From NCBI GenBank assembly GCA_026874595.1, contig CM049313.1, forward strand, positions 54,976,159 through 55,040,158: 64,000 bases of DNA. Direction: 5' to 3'. Made by a program: the position numbers and the translations under genes. Every line of letters starts with the position of its first letter. Positions within the stretch are counted from its first letter, which is position 1. The notes under the pieces were generated by a model. It made no database searches, was not told the origin of the DNA, and saw only the letters and a list, made by a program, of their open reading frames with translations. Positions 39,343 to 48,389 of the stretch are shown here, one piece after another. This DNA is from Sipunculus nudus. Its lineage: Eukaryota > Annelida > Sipuncula > Golfingiida > Sipunculidae.

Positions 39343-42300
39343 CGGGGCTCAAGCGGCACACACATGCGTGGAGAAATAGACCCGGGATAATTTTGATGTG
39401 CATGGCTTTATTTCTGAATAAGAACACATGCACAATTGAGGGACGTGCTGTCCTCAAACTTCGAATGCCAGAGTCTTAAATTTGTGCAATATTATGAACT
39501 TTAACATACAATAAAACTATAAGGTCCATGCGATATGGCAAAAATATACAGAAATGCACTGTTACATGACAATATAATGCTATATTTATAAATATTGTGG
39601 TCAAATGGCCTAACTTGGCATTTATACTGATAACGTGGCCCCATGGCCTCACAAGGCACCAACAACGTGGTGCCATGGCCAAACGGGTCATTAAATATTA
39701 CCAAATACGTGGCCTTAATATTACTTATAAGGTGGCGCCACGGCCGCACTGTGCATATAGAACGTACCTTACGTTCCTAGAAATTATAACCAGTTTACCG
39801 AGAATAACTATTAACTATGCTAAATTTACTTGGTGAACAAAATAGGAATAATGAACACGCTCACCTGAAAAAAGTTACAAAAGCACAATTGAGGGAGGTG
39901 CTGTCCTCAAAGTTCGAATGCTAGAGTGGCGTCACCTGATATTCGAACGCTTATATACCCGACTACAGGTGGCGCTGTAACAACTTAAAGAAAAGTAACC
40001 AATAAAAGAGGTCACAATTCATAGAAAATCCTTGGACATTATGTACCAATTAAATGAAGAGTTACAACGATGCCCGACTAGAAAATGGAGATAAATAACG
40101 AACTACAAACTGCAGAGTGTAGAAGTACTGAAACAATGCTTGCATACGATCTAAAGCAGATATGGTTACAGGCTCCCGTTACATATATATATAATATATG
40201 TATACCGTGCCGTGCGGGTAATATGTATTTACATTTTTCGTAAACAAATAACCTGTGCTGAGCAATTGGACTATTGGACAATTCATTTTCAGCATCAAAG
40301 ATGTGGGATAACCTTTACATAATCATAGACTTTTTAAATAATTCTTCTTAAAGCTTCATACTCCATGCATGGAAGAAACCAATACGACGATACCAAAATC
40401 CATATTTGCATACCGAGGAAAACTGTGGGACAGCATGAACAACAAATTCGATAAAGTGGAGCAGGGTGAGGACTTCTTAAATTATAAAAAAAAGAAGGCA
40501 AACTTTCAAGATTTTTTTAAAATATTAAAGCTTTAATGAATGTGGTTCTTTTAAGACATTAAAAAGTACTTAAAAATGACATAAATTTACCTCAGCATAT
40601 AGTATTGTTTTAAATTCTGTAAAAGCGCTAAGCACTTGTATCAAATTGCATTATATGGTAATTAATACACTCAGAAAAAAATGGTTATATCTTAGAATAC
40701 TCGTTTTTCACATATATCCTGTATCATTCTATAAAGGATTATGATTGATGTCAATTTTTCTACTTTCCTGTCTTTCGTAGATAAATTTGCTGCCTCATTC
40801 TTCAACATTATGAACGAGACTCGATACATAATCAACGAATGGGTAAGGGATAATTTATTGAACAATTCTTGCAAGCTTAACATGCTGAAAACCCCCTTAA
40901 AGTAAGCGACTTTGGCTCAATTGGCTGATTAATCATCTAAAGTGCACTATAAAAGAAACATTTAACAAACCAAGAGAGGTTCGCTGTGATGTTTAAACAT
41001 TGGGCTGCTATTTTCTTTGTGTATGGGATATACTTTAGATTACGACATTGTTTAGATTGTTTTGGATTTATTTACCTTTAACATTGCATAATTTTAAAAA
41101 TAGTGCGCTTTCTTACAACATACTTATATGAATGGTGATTAAAATAATAAACAGCAAAATTTTGAAGGCTTTCAGAGAGGTCAAAGCATTCGTGAGAAAA
41201 ATAGTTGACAATTTTAAGATCCTCTTCTTCAAAAACCCTAAGAAGAGCTTAAATATATTATAAAAGTGAATGCCTGCAAAATGTACATCGGTATAAACAG
41301 GTCGTTATTTGGCACGTTAAGTATGTCATATGAACATTCGAAGGTCGTAATAAATCAGATATTTTGCAATGATAATTATTAGTTAAGTATTAGTAATACA
41401 AAAAGAAATAGGCCTGTTTTTGTTATCATTAATATGTATGCAATTTATGAAGATTTATTAAAAATTCAAAACGTGTTCCAGATACTGATGTATTTTTCAT
41501 AATAGTTAGAACAATAGACCCATCACTGTTAATATATACAAATATTTAGAAGCAAAATCGTAAAAAAATCGGCAAAATTAATTGAATAATAAAAATATAT
41601 ATCAATATATGACATTCCCTCTGTGTTACAACTGCTTTTTAATACGATTTACTCCCCCTCCGAACGATATCTCCTTGCTTTAGATTCAAGTTAAGCGACA
41701 ACTGGAAACTCTCTCATTGATGTCAATTAAGCTTTTCTTGGAATATTAGTTATACCAGGAAAGCGTTTGCATTCATTAGTAAATCAAAACATGTATATCT
41801 AATAATATATTTGGTTTTAAGCAAATACATAAGTACAATGTTTCAAAAATAATTTTTGTATTTAAAAATAAATTTAAAGAGAAACTTCAGAAAATCATGA
41901 GATCAGTATCTATGTGAAGTTTCCGTTTATTGTTAAACAGAGATGTAAAATTTCTTCATAATTCAGGGTGCATGTCCTGTAATGACATGATTAAAGGTAA
42001 TCTGAATTTCTCGATTGGCATCAGCTAAGTCATATGACAAAGTAGGATGAATGGCACTACTCTTGTAATAAATATTTTATTTTATATTTACAAAGCTTGG
42101 TGAATTCTGTAACTGCATGAATGAGAATATAACAGGAGAGTTTTCAAACACTGGGACATGCCCAAATCTGACAGAGGTAAGCAATCTTGTCACTCCATCA
42201 CCGAACAAATCAGACAAATAGGAAGTTTTCTTACACCGATAATATCTAAATGTTGCTTTTATTTTTTTTTAAGCTGTCAACGTTTTCTGTTGATTGCCAT

Positions 42301-42943
42301 ACTGCAACAGACTCGAAATTTAATGGTGAACGCTCCATATTGCCTAAAAACCCTAATGCACTTACAAAACTCTACATAGGCGCTCTGAACGATTCGACAA
42401 CTTATTACTGGACAGGTATGTTTCGCTTTAACTTTTTACTTATTAAATTCTAAAGTTCTGTGCTATGATGAATACTAATTGGTTATTTTTATTAAAAGTA
42501 GGTTCTTTTTTACTACAACCCGCAATATTACAAAAGTAGGACAGTTAGGTATTGCTGCATCACGTATTCATACTGCTTAGGCAGCGGAAAAAGTAGTATG
42601 TTTGTGAAAGTTTAACAATTATAATTGGTTGTTGGTAGCTACACGTCTTATACTGATATACTTTCTATATTTTGGGGAAAGCTTTACAATGAAAGCATAA
42701 TATGCTGTCTTATCTAAATTTTTTTTTTTTGGGGGGGGGGGGAATCATACGACAAGAGAGCCTTTTGAGTTTACTGTTTCATACTTTACAAACCACATTT
42801 GCTGACACTACGATAAAACGTGTATTTGACAATAGAATTTTCCTCGTCACTGATGCATATCCTTATATAAAGTACTTTTCTGGAAAACAGTTGTTGGAGC
42901 TAAAGCATTTAATTACTTTTTTATACCTGTACTTTCAGCTTGA
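17191..42943 (+). CDS. Secreted modular protein, 19 exons: four cysteine modules and a TTTPVP mucin-like linker (family unrecognised)
   Basis: The coding exons are 17191-17236, 25930-25950, 26761-26796, 27102-27146, 29707-29759, 30066-30134, 31180-31294, 31650-31711, 32258-32317, 32636-32768, 32969-33184, 33827-33868, 34544-34605, 35032-35109, 40354-40465, 40781-40842, 42096-42176, 42274-42415 and 42939-42943. Every junction has AG/GT borders and compatible phase, and the 1440 coding bases read without an internal stop, giving about 479 residues. Order: signal peptide (MILTFLFAICCFSFK), short Gly/acidic linker, modules 1 and 2, a Thr/Pro linker with eleven hexads of TTTPVP type, modules 3 and 4. 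There are eight N-glycosylation sequons and dense Thr in the linker, so a heavily glycosylated extracellular protein is inferred. There is no transmembrane segment. I do not recognise the family. The last exon is the least certain. Confidence 0.82.
17237..20190. other. Intron 1, unit A2 part
   Basis: Non-coding; aligned to 11834-15090 of unit A1. A T-run at 19495-19506 and purine-rich 19366-19384 are the only low-complexity features. Open frames in this stretch are not conserved between the two units. Confidence 0.65.
20191..20989. other. Spacer between units A2 and A3
   Basis: About 800 bases of AT-rich sequence with no match that I can see elsewhere in the window and no coding signal. Confidence 0.5.
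20990..23090 (+). repeat. Segmental duplication unit A3 (partial)
   Basis: Matches the left part of unit A1 (3484-6440) without its LINE insertion, and 15280-16240 of A2. It breaks off at 'gtggtttgtatgg' (23088), before the point where the first exon would lie, where a repeat begins. It therefore carries upstream sequence but no exon. Confidence 0.8.
23091..23240 (-). mobile_element. Probable tRNA-derived SINE (family B), minus strand
   Basis: Read on the minus strand: 'gagcgacctggacagtagag', then 'cgacccggctctgatccc', then 'agtgggttataggtgcttg'. The spacing resembles A- and B-boxes, and the insert interrupts unit A3 homology. Only one copy is seen, so the call is tentative. Confidence 0.45.
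23241..24480. other. Intron 1, unassigned
   Basis: AT-rich with no coding signal or recognised element. A short AAT run sits at 23484-23496 and a 'catacatgtatgcatac' palindromic patch near 24395. Confidence 0.5.
24481..24879 (+). mobile_element. tRNA-derived SINE (family A), plus strand, TSD GTTCTGAAA
   Basis: Flanked by gttctgaaa at 24472-24480 and 24880-24888. It starts 'accggcttctgtggctcagg' (A-box tggctcaggggtagagc, 24491-24507) and 'gagttcgaacctc' (B-box, 24533-24545), so it is descended from a tRNA gene. The body and the tail 'atggaggcggttagctccaa' plus A-run match the minus-strand copy at 12746-13189. Two copies with clean target duplications define a family of about 400-440 bp. Confidence 0.92.
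25236..25303. repeat. (TA)n microsatellite
   Basis: Uninterrupted TA dinucleotides over about 68 bases in intron 1. Confidence 0.97.
25444..25519. repeat. (TA)n then (GA)n compound microsatellite
   Basis: A short TA run followed by an imperfect GA run. Frames reading through it as REREREK repeats are artefacts. Confidence 0.97.
25930..27146 (+). CDS. Exons 2-4: small Gly/acidic/Thr linker
   Basis: Three very small phase 1-1 exons: 25930-25950 (GCAGGGN), 26761-26796 (EYSGEGAEQTTM) and 27102-27146 (VTGSGDETTEPVYYD). Acceptors are tttgtag, tttgcag and attacag; donors are gtaagg, gtaatt and gtgagt. Because all three are symmetrical, any could be skipped without a frameshift. They give a flexible, acidic, Thr-containing N-terminal segment after signal cleavage. 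Confidence 0.72.
26087..26152 (+). repeat. 33-bp direct tandem duplication
   Basis: 'tagtcatctggaatgtagca..tggtttacat' occurs twice head to tail in intron 2. Confidence 0.95.
27147..29706. other. Intron 4
   Basis: 2.6 kb without recognised features. Around 28100-28200 there is a diverged direct repeat of 'cgggccttaaat' and 'gcaggccttaaat'. Open frames at 28669-28857 and 28903-29094 have no splice or family support. Confidence 0.5.
29707..31294 (+). CDS. Exons 5-7: cysteine module 1
   Basis: Exons 29707-29759 (ASCVNAVCEDMKTATKKS), 30066-30134 (LNKFRNCLDTKTGSGSC then TATKKR) and 31180-31294 (VLKFIDTCYNRS..., ending KIRR). Phases are 1, 0, 0, 1. The second exon has the shared LxxFxxC start, and the third has Cys at position 8. 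It carries one N-glycosylation sequon (NRS). The module is shorter in its first exon than the other three. Confidence 0.8.
31650..32768 (+). CDS. Exons 8-10: cysteine module 2
   Basis: Exons 31650-31711 (A+CPGKDALDAITNIWNNVVNW), 32258-32317 (FRKFCQCLSATLSGRVDKST) and 32636-32768 (LMTECNTCYSSANTSSPQ... to EEVCS). This is the most cysteine-rich copy, with CxC in the second exon and CxxC plus two further Cys in the third. For exon 9 I chose the acceptor tttatag (32257). The alternative cag five bases on gives a different frame that breaks the phase and loses the FxxFCxC motif shared with module 4. Confidence 0.85.
31743..31787. repeat. (TA)n microsatellite
   Basis: TA run 32 bases after the exon 8 donor, in intron 8. 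Confidence 0.97.
32969..33868 (+). CDS. Exons 11-12: mucin-like TTTPVP linker
   Basis: Exon 32969-33184 codes AQ followed by eleven hexads of TTTPVP (the second is KTTPVP) and a final TTTP. The DNA is an 18-bp minisatellite (ccaacgactacaccggtt) with silent variation at third positions, so it has been kept in frame. The donor (ccag|gtcaga) is weaker than the others. Exon 33827-33868 adds ETTTEPPTTVGTTQ. Both exons are phase 1-1. Dense Thr next to Pro is the usual substrate for mucin-type O-glycosylation. The linker separates modules 1-2 from 3-4. Confidence 0.85.
33869..34543. other. Intron 12
   Basis: Near 34120-34160 there is a duplicated 'gttgtctggt(t/c)gtctg' phrase. No exon was found. 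Confidence 0.5.
34544..40465 (+). CDS. Exons 13-15: cysteine module 3
   Basis: Exons 34544-34605 (E+PCDIHLDTICRMLVNNTYDF), 35032-35109 (FTQYIRCVYSKLGDVYLSGG then TPSKDT) and 40354-40465 (LHTPCMEETNTTIPKS... ending KVEQ). Phases are 1, 0, 0, 1 as in the other modules. Exon 15 is separated from exon 14 by a 5.2-kb intron full of repeats; it was located by its phase, length (37 codons) and Cys at position 5. Sequons are NNT and NTT. Confidence 0.78.
35370..36640 (+). repeat. 52-bp minisatellite, about 24 units
   Basis: The unit reads roughly 'gatgtttaccagtcttgtat' then 'gtactcatgatatgtactcatcttaactaaa'. Successive 'accagtcttg' fall at 36345, 36397 and 36449, a 52-base period where the array is cleanest; older units to the left are more diverged. 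Two to three more units lie at 38590-38710, beyond the hAT-like insertion. Confidence 0.93.
36724..38250. mobile_element. hAT-like non-autonomous DNA element
   Basis: The left end CAGGGTTGGCcggtaaatgcc and right end ggcattttGCCAACCTTG are inverted repeats, and CAGNG ends suit hAT elements. The flanks gtcctgtt and gttctact can both be read as decayed copies of an 8-bp target. A paralogous, uninterrupted copy of the site at 38785-38800 reads gttctatt. The interior has a second inner inverted motif (gtaaatgccacc/ggcatttcc) and no transposase, so it would be moved in trans. Confidence 0.65.
38251..39020 (+). repeat. Direct duplication around the minisatellite edge
   Basis: 38251-38480 and 38785-39025 are homologous: 'gttctantg(g/t)ttgctgat', 'cttgtttgaa', 'tactagctg(a/c)aaatgataac' and 'tatataaatacanattacccg'. 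The sequence left of the hAT insertion (36640-36720) likewise matches 38700-38785. A block of roughly 0.4 kb including minisatellite units was duplicated before the hAT element landed in one copy. Confidence 0.75.
39033..39078. repeat. (TA)n microsatellite
   Basis: TA run followed by an imperfect GA run to about 39125. Confidence 0.95.
39128..39235 (-). mobile_element. tRNA-derived SINE head (family C), minus strand
   Basis: On the minus strand: A-box tggcgtagccaagagg (39208-39223) and B-box ggttcgattccc (39163-39174), about 35 bases apart as in a tRNA gene. The acceptor arm does not pair, so it is not a functional tRNA gene. The flanking frame readings are SINE translations, not proteins. 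Confidence 0.7.
39281..39338. repeat. (TA)n microsatellite
   Basis: Uninterrupted TA dinucleotides; likely the downstream edge of the SINE insertion region. Confidence 0.97.
39431..39930 (+). repeat. Direct repeats flanking degenerate GTGGC repeats
   Basis: 'cacaattgagggacgtgctg' (39429) and its continuation 'tcctcaaacttcgaatgcca' recur at 39885-39925 as 'cacaattgagggaggtgctg'. Between them, about 50-base degenerate units carry 'acgtggc(c)(c)catggcc' (39639, 39666, 39708, 39732). Confidence 0.7.
40180..40290 (-). repeat. Inverted copy of the 38990-39030 block
   Basis: The + strand reads 'ccgtgccgtgcgggtaatat', the reverse complement of 'attacccgcacggcacg' at 39010. The match extends through 'tgtatttac', and 'ctgagcaattggac' pairs with 'attgcccag'. 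Together they make a 1.2-kb inverted-repeat structure inside intron 14. Confidence 0.7.
40781..42415 (+). CDS. Exons 16-18: cysteine module 4
   Basis: Exons 40781-40842 (D+KFAASFFNIMNETRYIINEW), 42096-42176 (LGEFCNCMNENITGEFSNTG then TCPNLTE) and 42274-42415 (LSTFSVDCHTATDSKFNGER... to STTYYWT). Phases are 1, 0, 0, 1. The first exon has no Cys, but its ..W end aligns with module 2 (..NW). The second shares FCxC with module 2. Four sequons (NET, NIT, NLT, NDS) make this the most N-glycosylated module. Confidence 0.82.
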
Positions 42944-43305
42944 CGTGTCTAGTCCAGACTTTGTCACGGAAGCAGCTAAAGACCAAAGAAGGAGTATAAT
43001 TTCATAAAAAAATATAGTGGGAAAGACATTGGTGGAATATTACTTATTAAATGTATACAAGGATTTGGACATTGATAAATGTTTTGGTATATTATAATGG
43101 GTAATAGGGATGTGGGTTACCGGTTTATTAAGGGAAAGGTATTATGGGCCATGTTTAATCAATTTTAATACAGGTATAGTTTTAATTATTCAGGTATTGT
43201 TAGGCATGACGGGTAAAAGAAGAAATAACTATTGTTCATGTAAGATGGGTCATCTATTTTTGTGCTTTGGTTTTCACAGTGCCATAATAAAAAAATATTA
43301 ACTTC
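42939..43305 (+). CDS. Candidate terminal exon: Ala-stop and 3' UTR
   Basis: A strong acceptor (ttatacctgtactttcag) at 42938 joined in phase to exon 18 gives GCT TGA: one Ala and a stop at 42941-42943. An AATAAA at 43286-43291 is a fitting polyadenylation signal. Read in phase 0 instead, the exon would be open for 22 codons to TAA at 43005, but no donor in exon 18 supplies that phase. An alternative last exon lies at 49577. Confidence 0.5.
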
Positions 43306-45930
43306 ATCTATGTAGATATTTTAACTTCGACACTCATTTAATTAGGCATTATTGTTAATATACAGTTAGGTAAATCTATAGAGTTCAACAAATATTTTTA
43401 TCAGTGTTCAACAATTAGGAACTGTGCCCCTTAAATGGTTGAAGAATTAATGCTCATATATTTATTTTACCTAATATTTTATGCATTATCCTCGCATTTT
43501 ATGTCCAAAATTCACTTTTTTAATACCATCATTTCCCCCTAAAAATTATCGACTGATTAACTGGTAAATCCTCTTAGGAGGGTTGTAGATCGTTGCATTT
43601 TATTACACAGCATCGAAGACTCATTCTGCTAAAGAAAAATGGGCTGAATAATGGCTTGAATAATACTAAAATTGTTAAAAAATAACTGCCCTTAAATTAT
43701 AACTTGCTACAAGCCAAAATGTATTTAAAGGATTTGTTGCTAGTGAAATCCAGGGCTTGCATAAGCAGTATAACTAAGTTCGTCGTCTGCCCAAAGTTAT
43801 TCTCTGAAATTTTTTTTTTGTGGGGGCGGGGGGTCACTTTTAGAAGACCATTTATAAATGCATTTATAAATATATATTTTAGTTCATAAAAGAACGCAGG
43901 TCTCCTGATGCAGATACCAGATTACGACCGATATCACCATAATTTCAACCAATCTTTCCTTAACCAGCAAAGCCAAACCTGCCAGAGAGATACATTAAAA
44001 TCTTATAAACATTTTGGAATAACAGACAACGATCAAACTTTGAATGCCGGAGTTGGTCGATTTACGGAACGTTGTACGTTTTCAGATTCTGCACATATCA
44101 AAGAGTTTAATTGAATTTCATTGAGAACCTTGAGGAGAAACAATAAACACTTGCATTCGACGATGACCACAAAAACCTGTCTTCGTTAGCGAAGGTACAC
44201 ATTCATGAAACCTATACCTTCAACTAGACGTGGGAATTGATAATATTTAAATCTAAATGGATGTGAAAGGAAATTAATGGACTCAAATTTGAAACATTAT
44301 GCAAAGACATGAATAAAGGATAATTGTAGAAAATCCATGAGTCAAGAAGGTCATTTCCAAAAAAAAAATAAATTCTAGAATATTAGGTGTGAAATCCTGG
44401 CTCCTGGTGCTCTCCAAATAAAATGTCACTTTTATGACGCTCTGAGACATAAAAGAAGAACATTTAACCCAATGCAAGGACAAAAACAACCATAATGATA
44501 TTTAAACAAAAACAGTAAATTAAAGAACATGAAGAAACACCACTATATGCAACAGTTGTATATAAAATCCACACATTCCTCGCAGTTGAACAGACACCCT
44601 GAGCCCCATGGTTATTACTGGTTTATGGTTTATCAAACATCTAAAGTTCCTTGATTAGACTTAAACAACTCACTGTTCAAACTCAGTGCTATCTACGAAT
44701 CTATTGATCCCTGTTTAGTTAAGTTTGCGGTCACACGAAAACCTGAACATTGAGGCTAAACGCTAGTGAGATCTTCCAAACAAGCTAGGAGCAATTTATT
44801 GCGAACCAACGAGAACGGAATGGTGCGAGGTTTAAACTTGGAGTTGGGTGCACAATGGGATGCCAATCGCTCATAGGTCTGATTGCAATTCATTGCTCTG
44901 TGCCAGGACTGGTGGTGAAAGTCCCATGCAAAGCAGCAGTGCATACATAAAAGATAAAGTACCAGTGCAGTGCTAATTCCGCTGCATGAAGAGTGGACGT
45001 GATGACTACTTAATCATAGCTTTGATTTCTCCATTCTATATTCTCAGTGAAGCGTCAATATTAGCGTCAATAATTTGAGCAAATCCATTAGAAAAACAAT
45101 GTCGTTTGAGAATACACATTGTCAATCATGGTAATGAGTAAATGATAAGCCATACGGAGTGTGGAATCCGATAACTAACACCAGGATGTTTTAAAATGTT
45201 TCCACACAATAAACCATTTTGCTAGTTCAGACCTGTCAGAAAACAAATACTGATGCCAACGAATGCTAAATAAAAGAGCAGGTTCAGACAGAAATGAGTG
45301 ACGATCTGTTTTTATATCTCCTAGATCCTTGTGCACACAGTCCTGTATGACTTTCAACAAGTTTCTAATACTAAACACAGAGTCATGTATTTCTCTACGG
45401 TAATACACTTGTTACGGTCACAGTATCTATTCTTAAAACACCCTCTCTTCTGACACATAATGTGATATCTCTGGCGTTTAAGCCATCCTCTCCGATAGTG
45501 TGTGGACACACTACAGCCCGGAGCCGAGTAACCACACAAAAGCGACTGGCTTCGACAAAAAGGCGGCCTACCTTAGAAAGCCTATTCATTTGACGATGTA
45601 ACAAAGTATCCATTTTATTTGATAAAGTCATCTTTATTATGTGTGACATATATTTCATTTTGTTGGTGATTAATTATCGAATATAATTTATCCTTGGGGT
45701 TTCATAAGCCAACATATATACTTCAACAACACACCGTTTGCTTTCAGCGATGTGAAATAAGGGAATAAACGTAAACTGAACATTCGTTCAGTGCACCTTA
45801 ATTGTAAAAATTTTTTCTTGTAGTATTAATTTTTTTCTCAAACCAAAATGAGCTTCACAAAATCGGAGAGTTTTGGCTTAATGAAATATCGGCGTAGCCT
45901 CCTGGTAAAATCGGCTGGCTCGCCTTAATG
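43306..45930. other. Intergenic, unassigned
   Basis: No recognised gene. Short G- and T-runs lie at 43810-43832. Minus-strand frames at 44756-45658 have no family motif. A minus-strand 'ATG...aag|gtaggc' near 45570-45630 looks superficially like a first exon but has no partner. Confidence 0.45.
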
Positions 45931-45985
45931 TTAATTCGGGTGGCGGCGGCGCAAAATGGCGGCGGCGCAAGGCTCTAGGACACAC
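45931..45985 (+). promoter_or_regulatory. CpG-rich, YY1-like ATGGCGGC patch
   Basis: 'gggtggcggcggcgcaaaat' and 'ggcggcggcgcaagg' form the most CpG-dense stretch of its neighbourhood. They contain AAAATGGCGGC, a YY1-like motif often found at transcription starts. The following frame stops after about 22 codons, and I found no matching exons downstream. Confidence 0.25.
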
Positions 45986-46252
45986 GGTCCTCTCCTTGGT
46001 ACGACTAAGGGCTCTGGCCAATAAATATGCACTTAAGTTATTAACACAATGCTTTCTGTCTGCCCTTTCAGTCTGGGCGATCAATATCATTCAGCATTAA
46101 TCTCATCAGGATGCAACATGTTCACTGCTAATCTCCAACTACCTGTTCCTAACTGTTAAATGGCTTGTCCAACATAATTTGCACATTTCTCTTAGTATAT
46201 TTTTCTGTAAACCAAGCCATGATGGCGAAAATAATACACACTATAGGTATGA

Positions 46253-46255
<3 letters not shown>

Positions 46256-46342
<87 letters not shown>
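46256..46342. repeat. (CT)n then (AT)n compound microsatellite
   Basis: CT dinucleotides to 46292, then AT dinucleotides to 46342. Confidence 0.97.
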
Positions 46343-46344
<2 letters not shown>

Positions 46345-46880
46345 TGAACCTAGAATCACAATAATATATTCATACAGAAACAAATCAGCCATGTCAGCCT
46401 TTACACCAGGTAAAAAAATAGCATTATGGGAGAGTATCAATTAACAATGACGGCCTAATATCCAGCACATCTATTCATTCATAAGGTTTATATACCATAC
46501 CTGACGAAGGATACTTTGTGATCCGAAAGCTCGGATTATTTGTATGTAAGTCTACAGAAATTTATGTTAAATTGAATCATAAAATCATCTTTAATTCATT
46601 TTCTCAACTATATTTATATATACACATAATAACACGTACACAAATACATATAAACACATATAAATATACAGTTATTATGATTCCTTGTCAGGCTGTGATT
46701 TAAAGAAAATATATAAAAAGGACTTGTTTTTAAATGTACATTAAATACGCTTGATAAGGATACTAATATCTACAAAGACCTGTACCTGACCAGTTTTAAT
46801 ATAAAATACAAAAGCAAACCCAATTAAGGAAGAAAAAAAAACAAAGTCTATGATATGAGCAGGCGACAAGCGGCTACAAG
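46343..46880. other. Unassigned AT-rich stretch
   Basis: Contains 'tgacgaaggatactttgtga' then 'tccgaaagctcgg' (46502-46534), a small stem-loop discussed and rejected as a ribozyme, and an ACA/TATA-rich tract at 46610-46675. Confidence 0.4.
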
Positions 46881-46889
46881 TATCCATGT

Positions 46890-47790
46890 ATGAATGTATA
46901 ATAGAAGGTGTCCTGACGTGAAAGCCCTCTTGGTCTGTGACATTAGAGATGCAAAGTATTCCAAGGCGCAGGGATGGACGATGTTAACAAAATCATTTTA
47001 GCTGGCACACGAGTCACGTGTACAAAATAATGGCATCCTAGAGCTTAGAGGTGCAAACTTTCCGGTACGCCAAACCATTAATGAGATAAAAATGCATGAA
47101 TGGATTTTACGAATACGTGATTGTAGGTAGCGCCACCTGTCTTGTATAAGAAAAATACCCTAGATTGAGGGACATGAAATATTTTAGACCGTTTCGTTGA
47201 ACGAAAACAGACCAAACAGACTTACAGACCAATGCCAAATGAAACTGATTGCAGGTGGCGCCGCCGGTCTTGTATACACGAAAATGCAATCCTAGATATA
47301 TGGACACGCCGATTTTGAGGCGGACACGCCAAACGACCCCTAAGAAAAAGGCATCCTACATTATACAAAAACATAACGGCAGGTGGCGCCAACATTCTTG
47401 CCAACGACAAAGCATCCAAGGTGGATAAACGTGCAAAATGTCGGGCTGATACATTTATGCATTTCTTCGTTAAGTGCATTTTTCAACAAAAACAGGTTTA
47501 CGGATGGGCGAAATGCAAAATACGGTGGTATTTGGAGCCACCAAGCTTGTGTACGAGATTAATGTATCCAAGTTCTATGGACATGCAACATTTCAGGCGG
47601 ATACGTCAACCACTCTTGCAATAAATGTGTGGATGTATTCTACAAAAGCCACCCAAGATGGATGGGCATCCCAAATTTCAGGTCGATACATTGAACCACT
47701 TCTGAGTTATGTGATATTATCACTAAAAAAAAACGCACAAATAGACACTAAGAATAAGGATTGTAAAGGTGATGTCACCAGTCTTTGATG
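46890..47790 (+). repeat. ~128-bp degenerate tandem repeats with GGTGGCGCC
   Basis: Units are marked by 'aggt(a/g)gcgcc' at about 47125, 47252 and 47381, with decayed versions near 47524 and 47650. Each is followed by 'ttgtataagaaaaatncnat', 'cctaga', 'ggacatgca' and 'atttcaggcggatacgcc'. The same GGTGGCGCC phrase occurs at 39732 and 39967. Confidence 0.75.
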
Positions 47791-47799
47791 GATAGCAGT

Positions 47800-48389
47800 T
47801 CTCCTGTGACCACATAATTATGCTGGGTTTCTGAAGGACACGTGAAGAGTTCTCAGAAACCGAAAGCATAGCATCCGCAGAAACAAAAATATACACAATA
47901 CATATTCTCCCCGTGGTATGTTATATAAAATGTGCGGTTTTCACTTTACCTAAAAAATATAGGCAGCGCAATTATGGTACATAATACATTGAATTGTTAT
48001 CTAAAAAAGCGTCCGAGCTTATATTTTTCTCTTTCCCTTAGCAATATACTGACACGAGCACCTGAAACCATCCTTGCTAGGACCAATTATTGTTGTGGTT
48101 TTACATATTTATTACACGTCTGTAAACAATGAAGGGTGATAGTCCTAATGACCTACCAAGATTTGTATCGAGAGAATAACGCAGAAATGCTTGTTCCATG
48201 TTTCGAGATATTTAATTGCATTTTCCAGTACAAGTTTGACAATAAATGAAGATAACATATATAAAATATTTATGGATGAATTATAAAATTGATTGTATTA
48301 CAAAGAACAAGTTTTCTCTACATGTAACATGAGCCAAAAGTACCATGATTATACCAAAATTGTTGAAGTGGAATCATAGGAAGGGTATT
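47800..48389. other. Unassigned
   Basis: No coding or repeat structure that I can support. Confidence 0.45.

Noticed and set aside
46502-46534. ctgacga...ccgaaa motif resembling a hammerhead ribozyme core
   Set aside because: An extra A breaks the core next to stem II, and no stems I and III could be paired. It more likely derives from a retroelement 3' region or chance.
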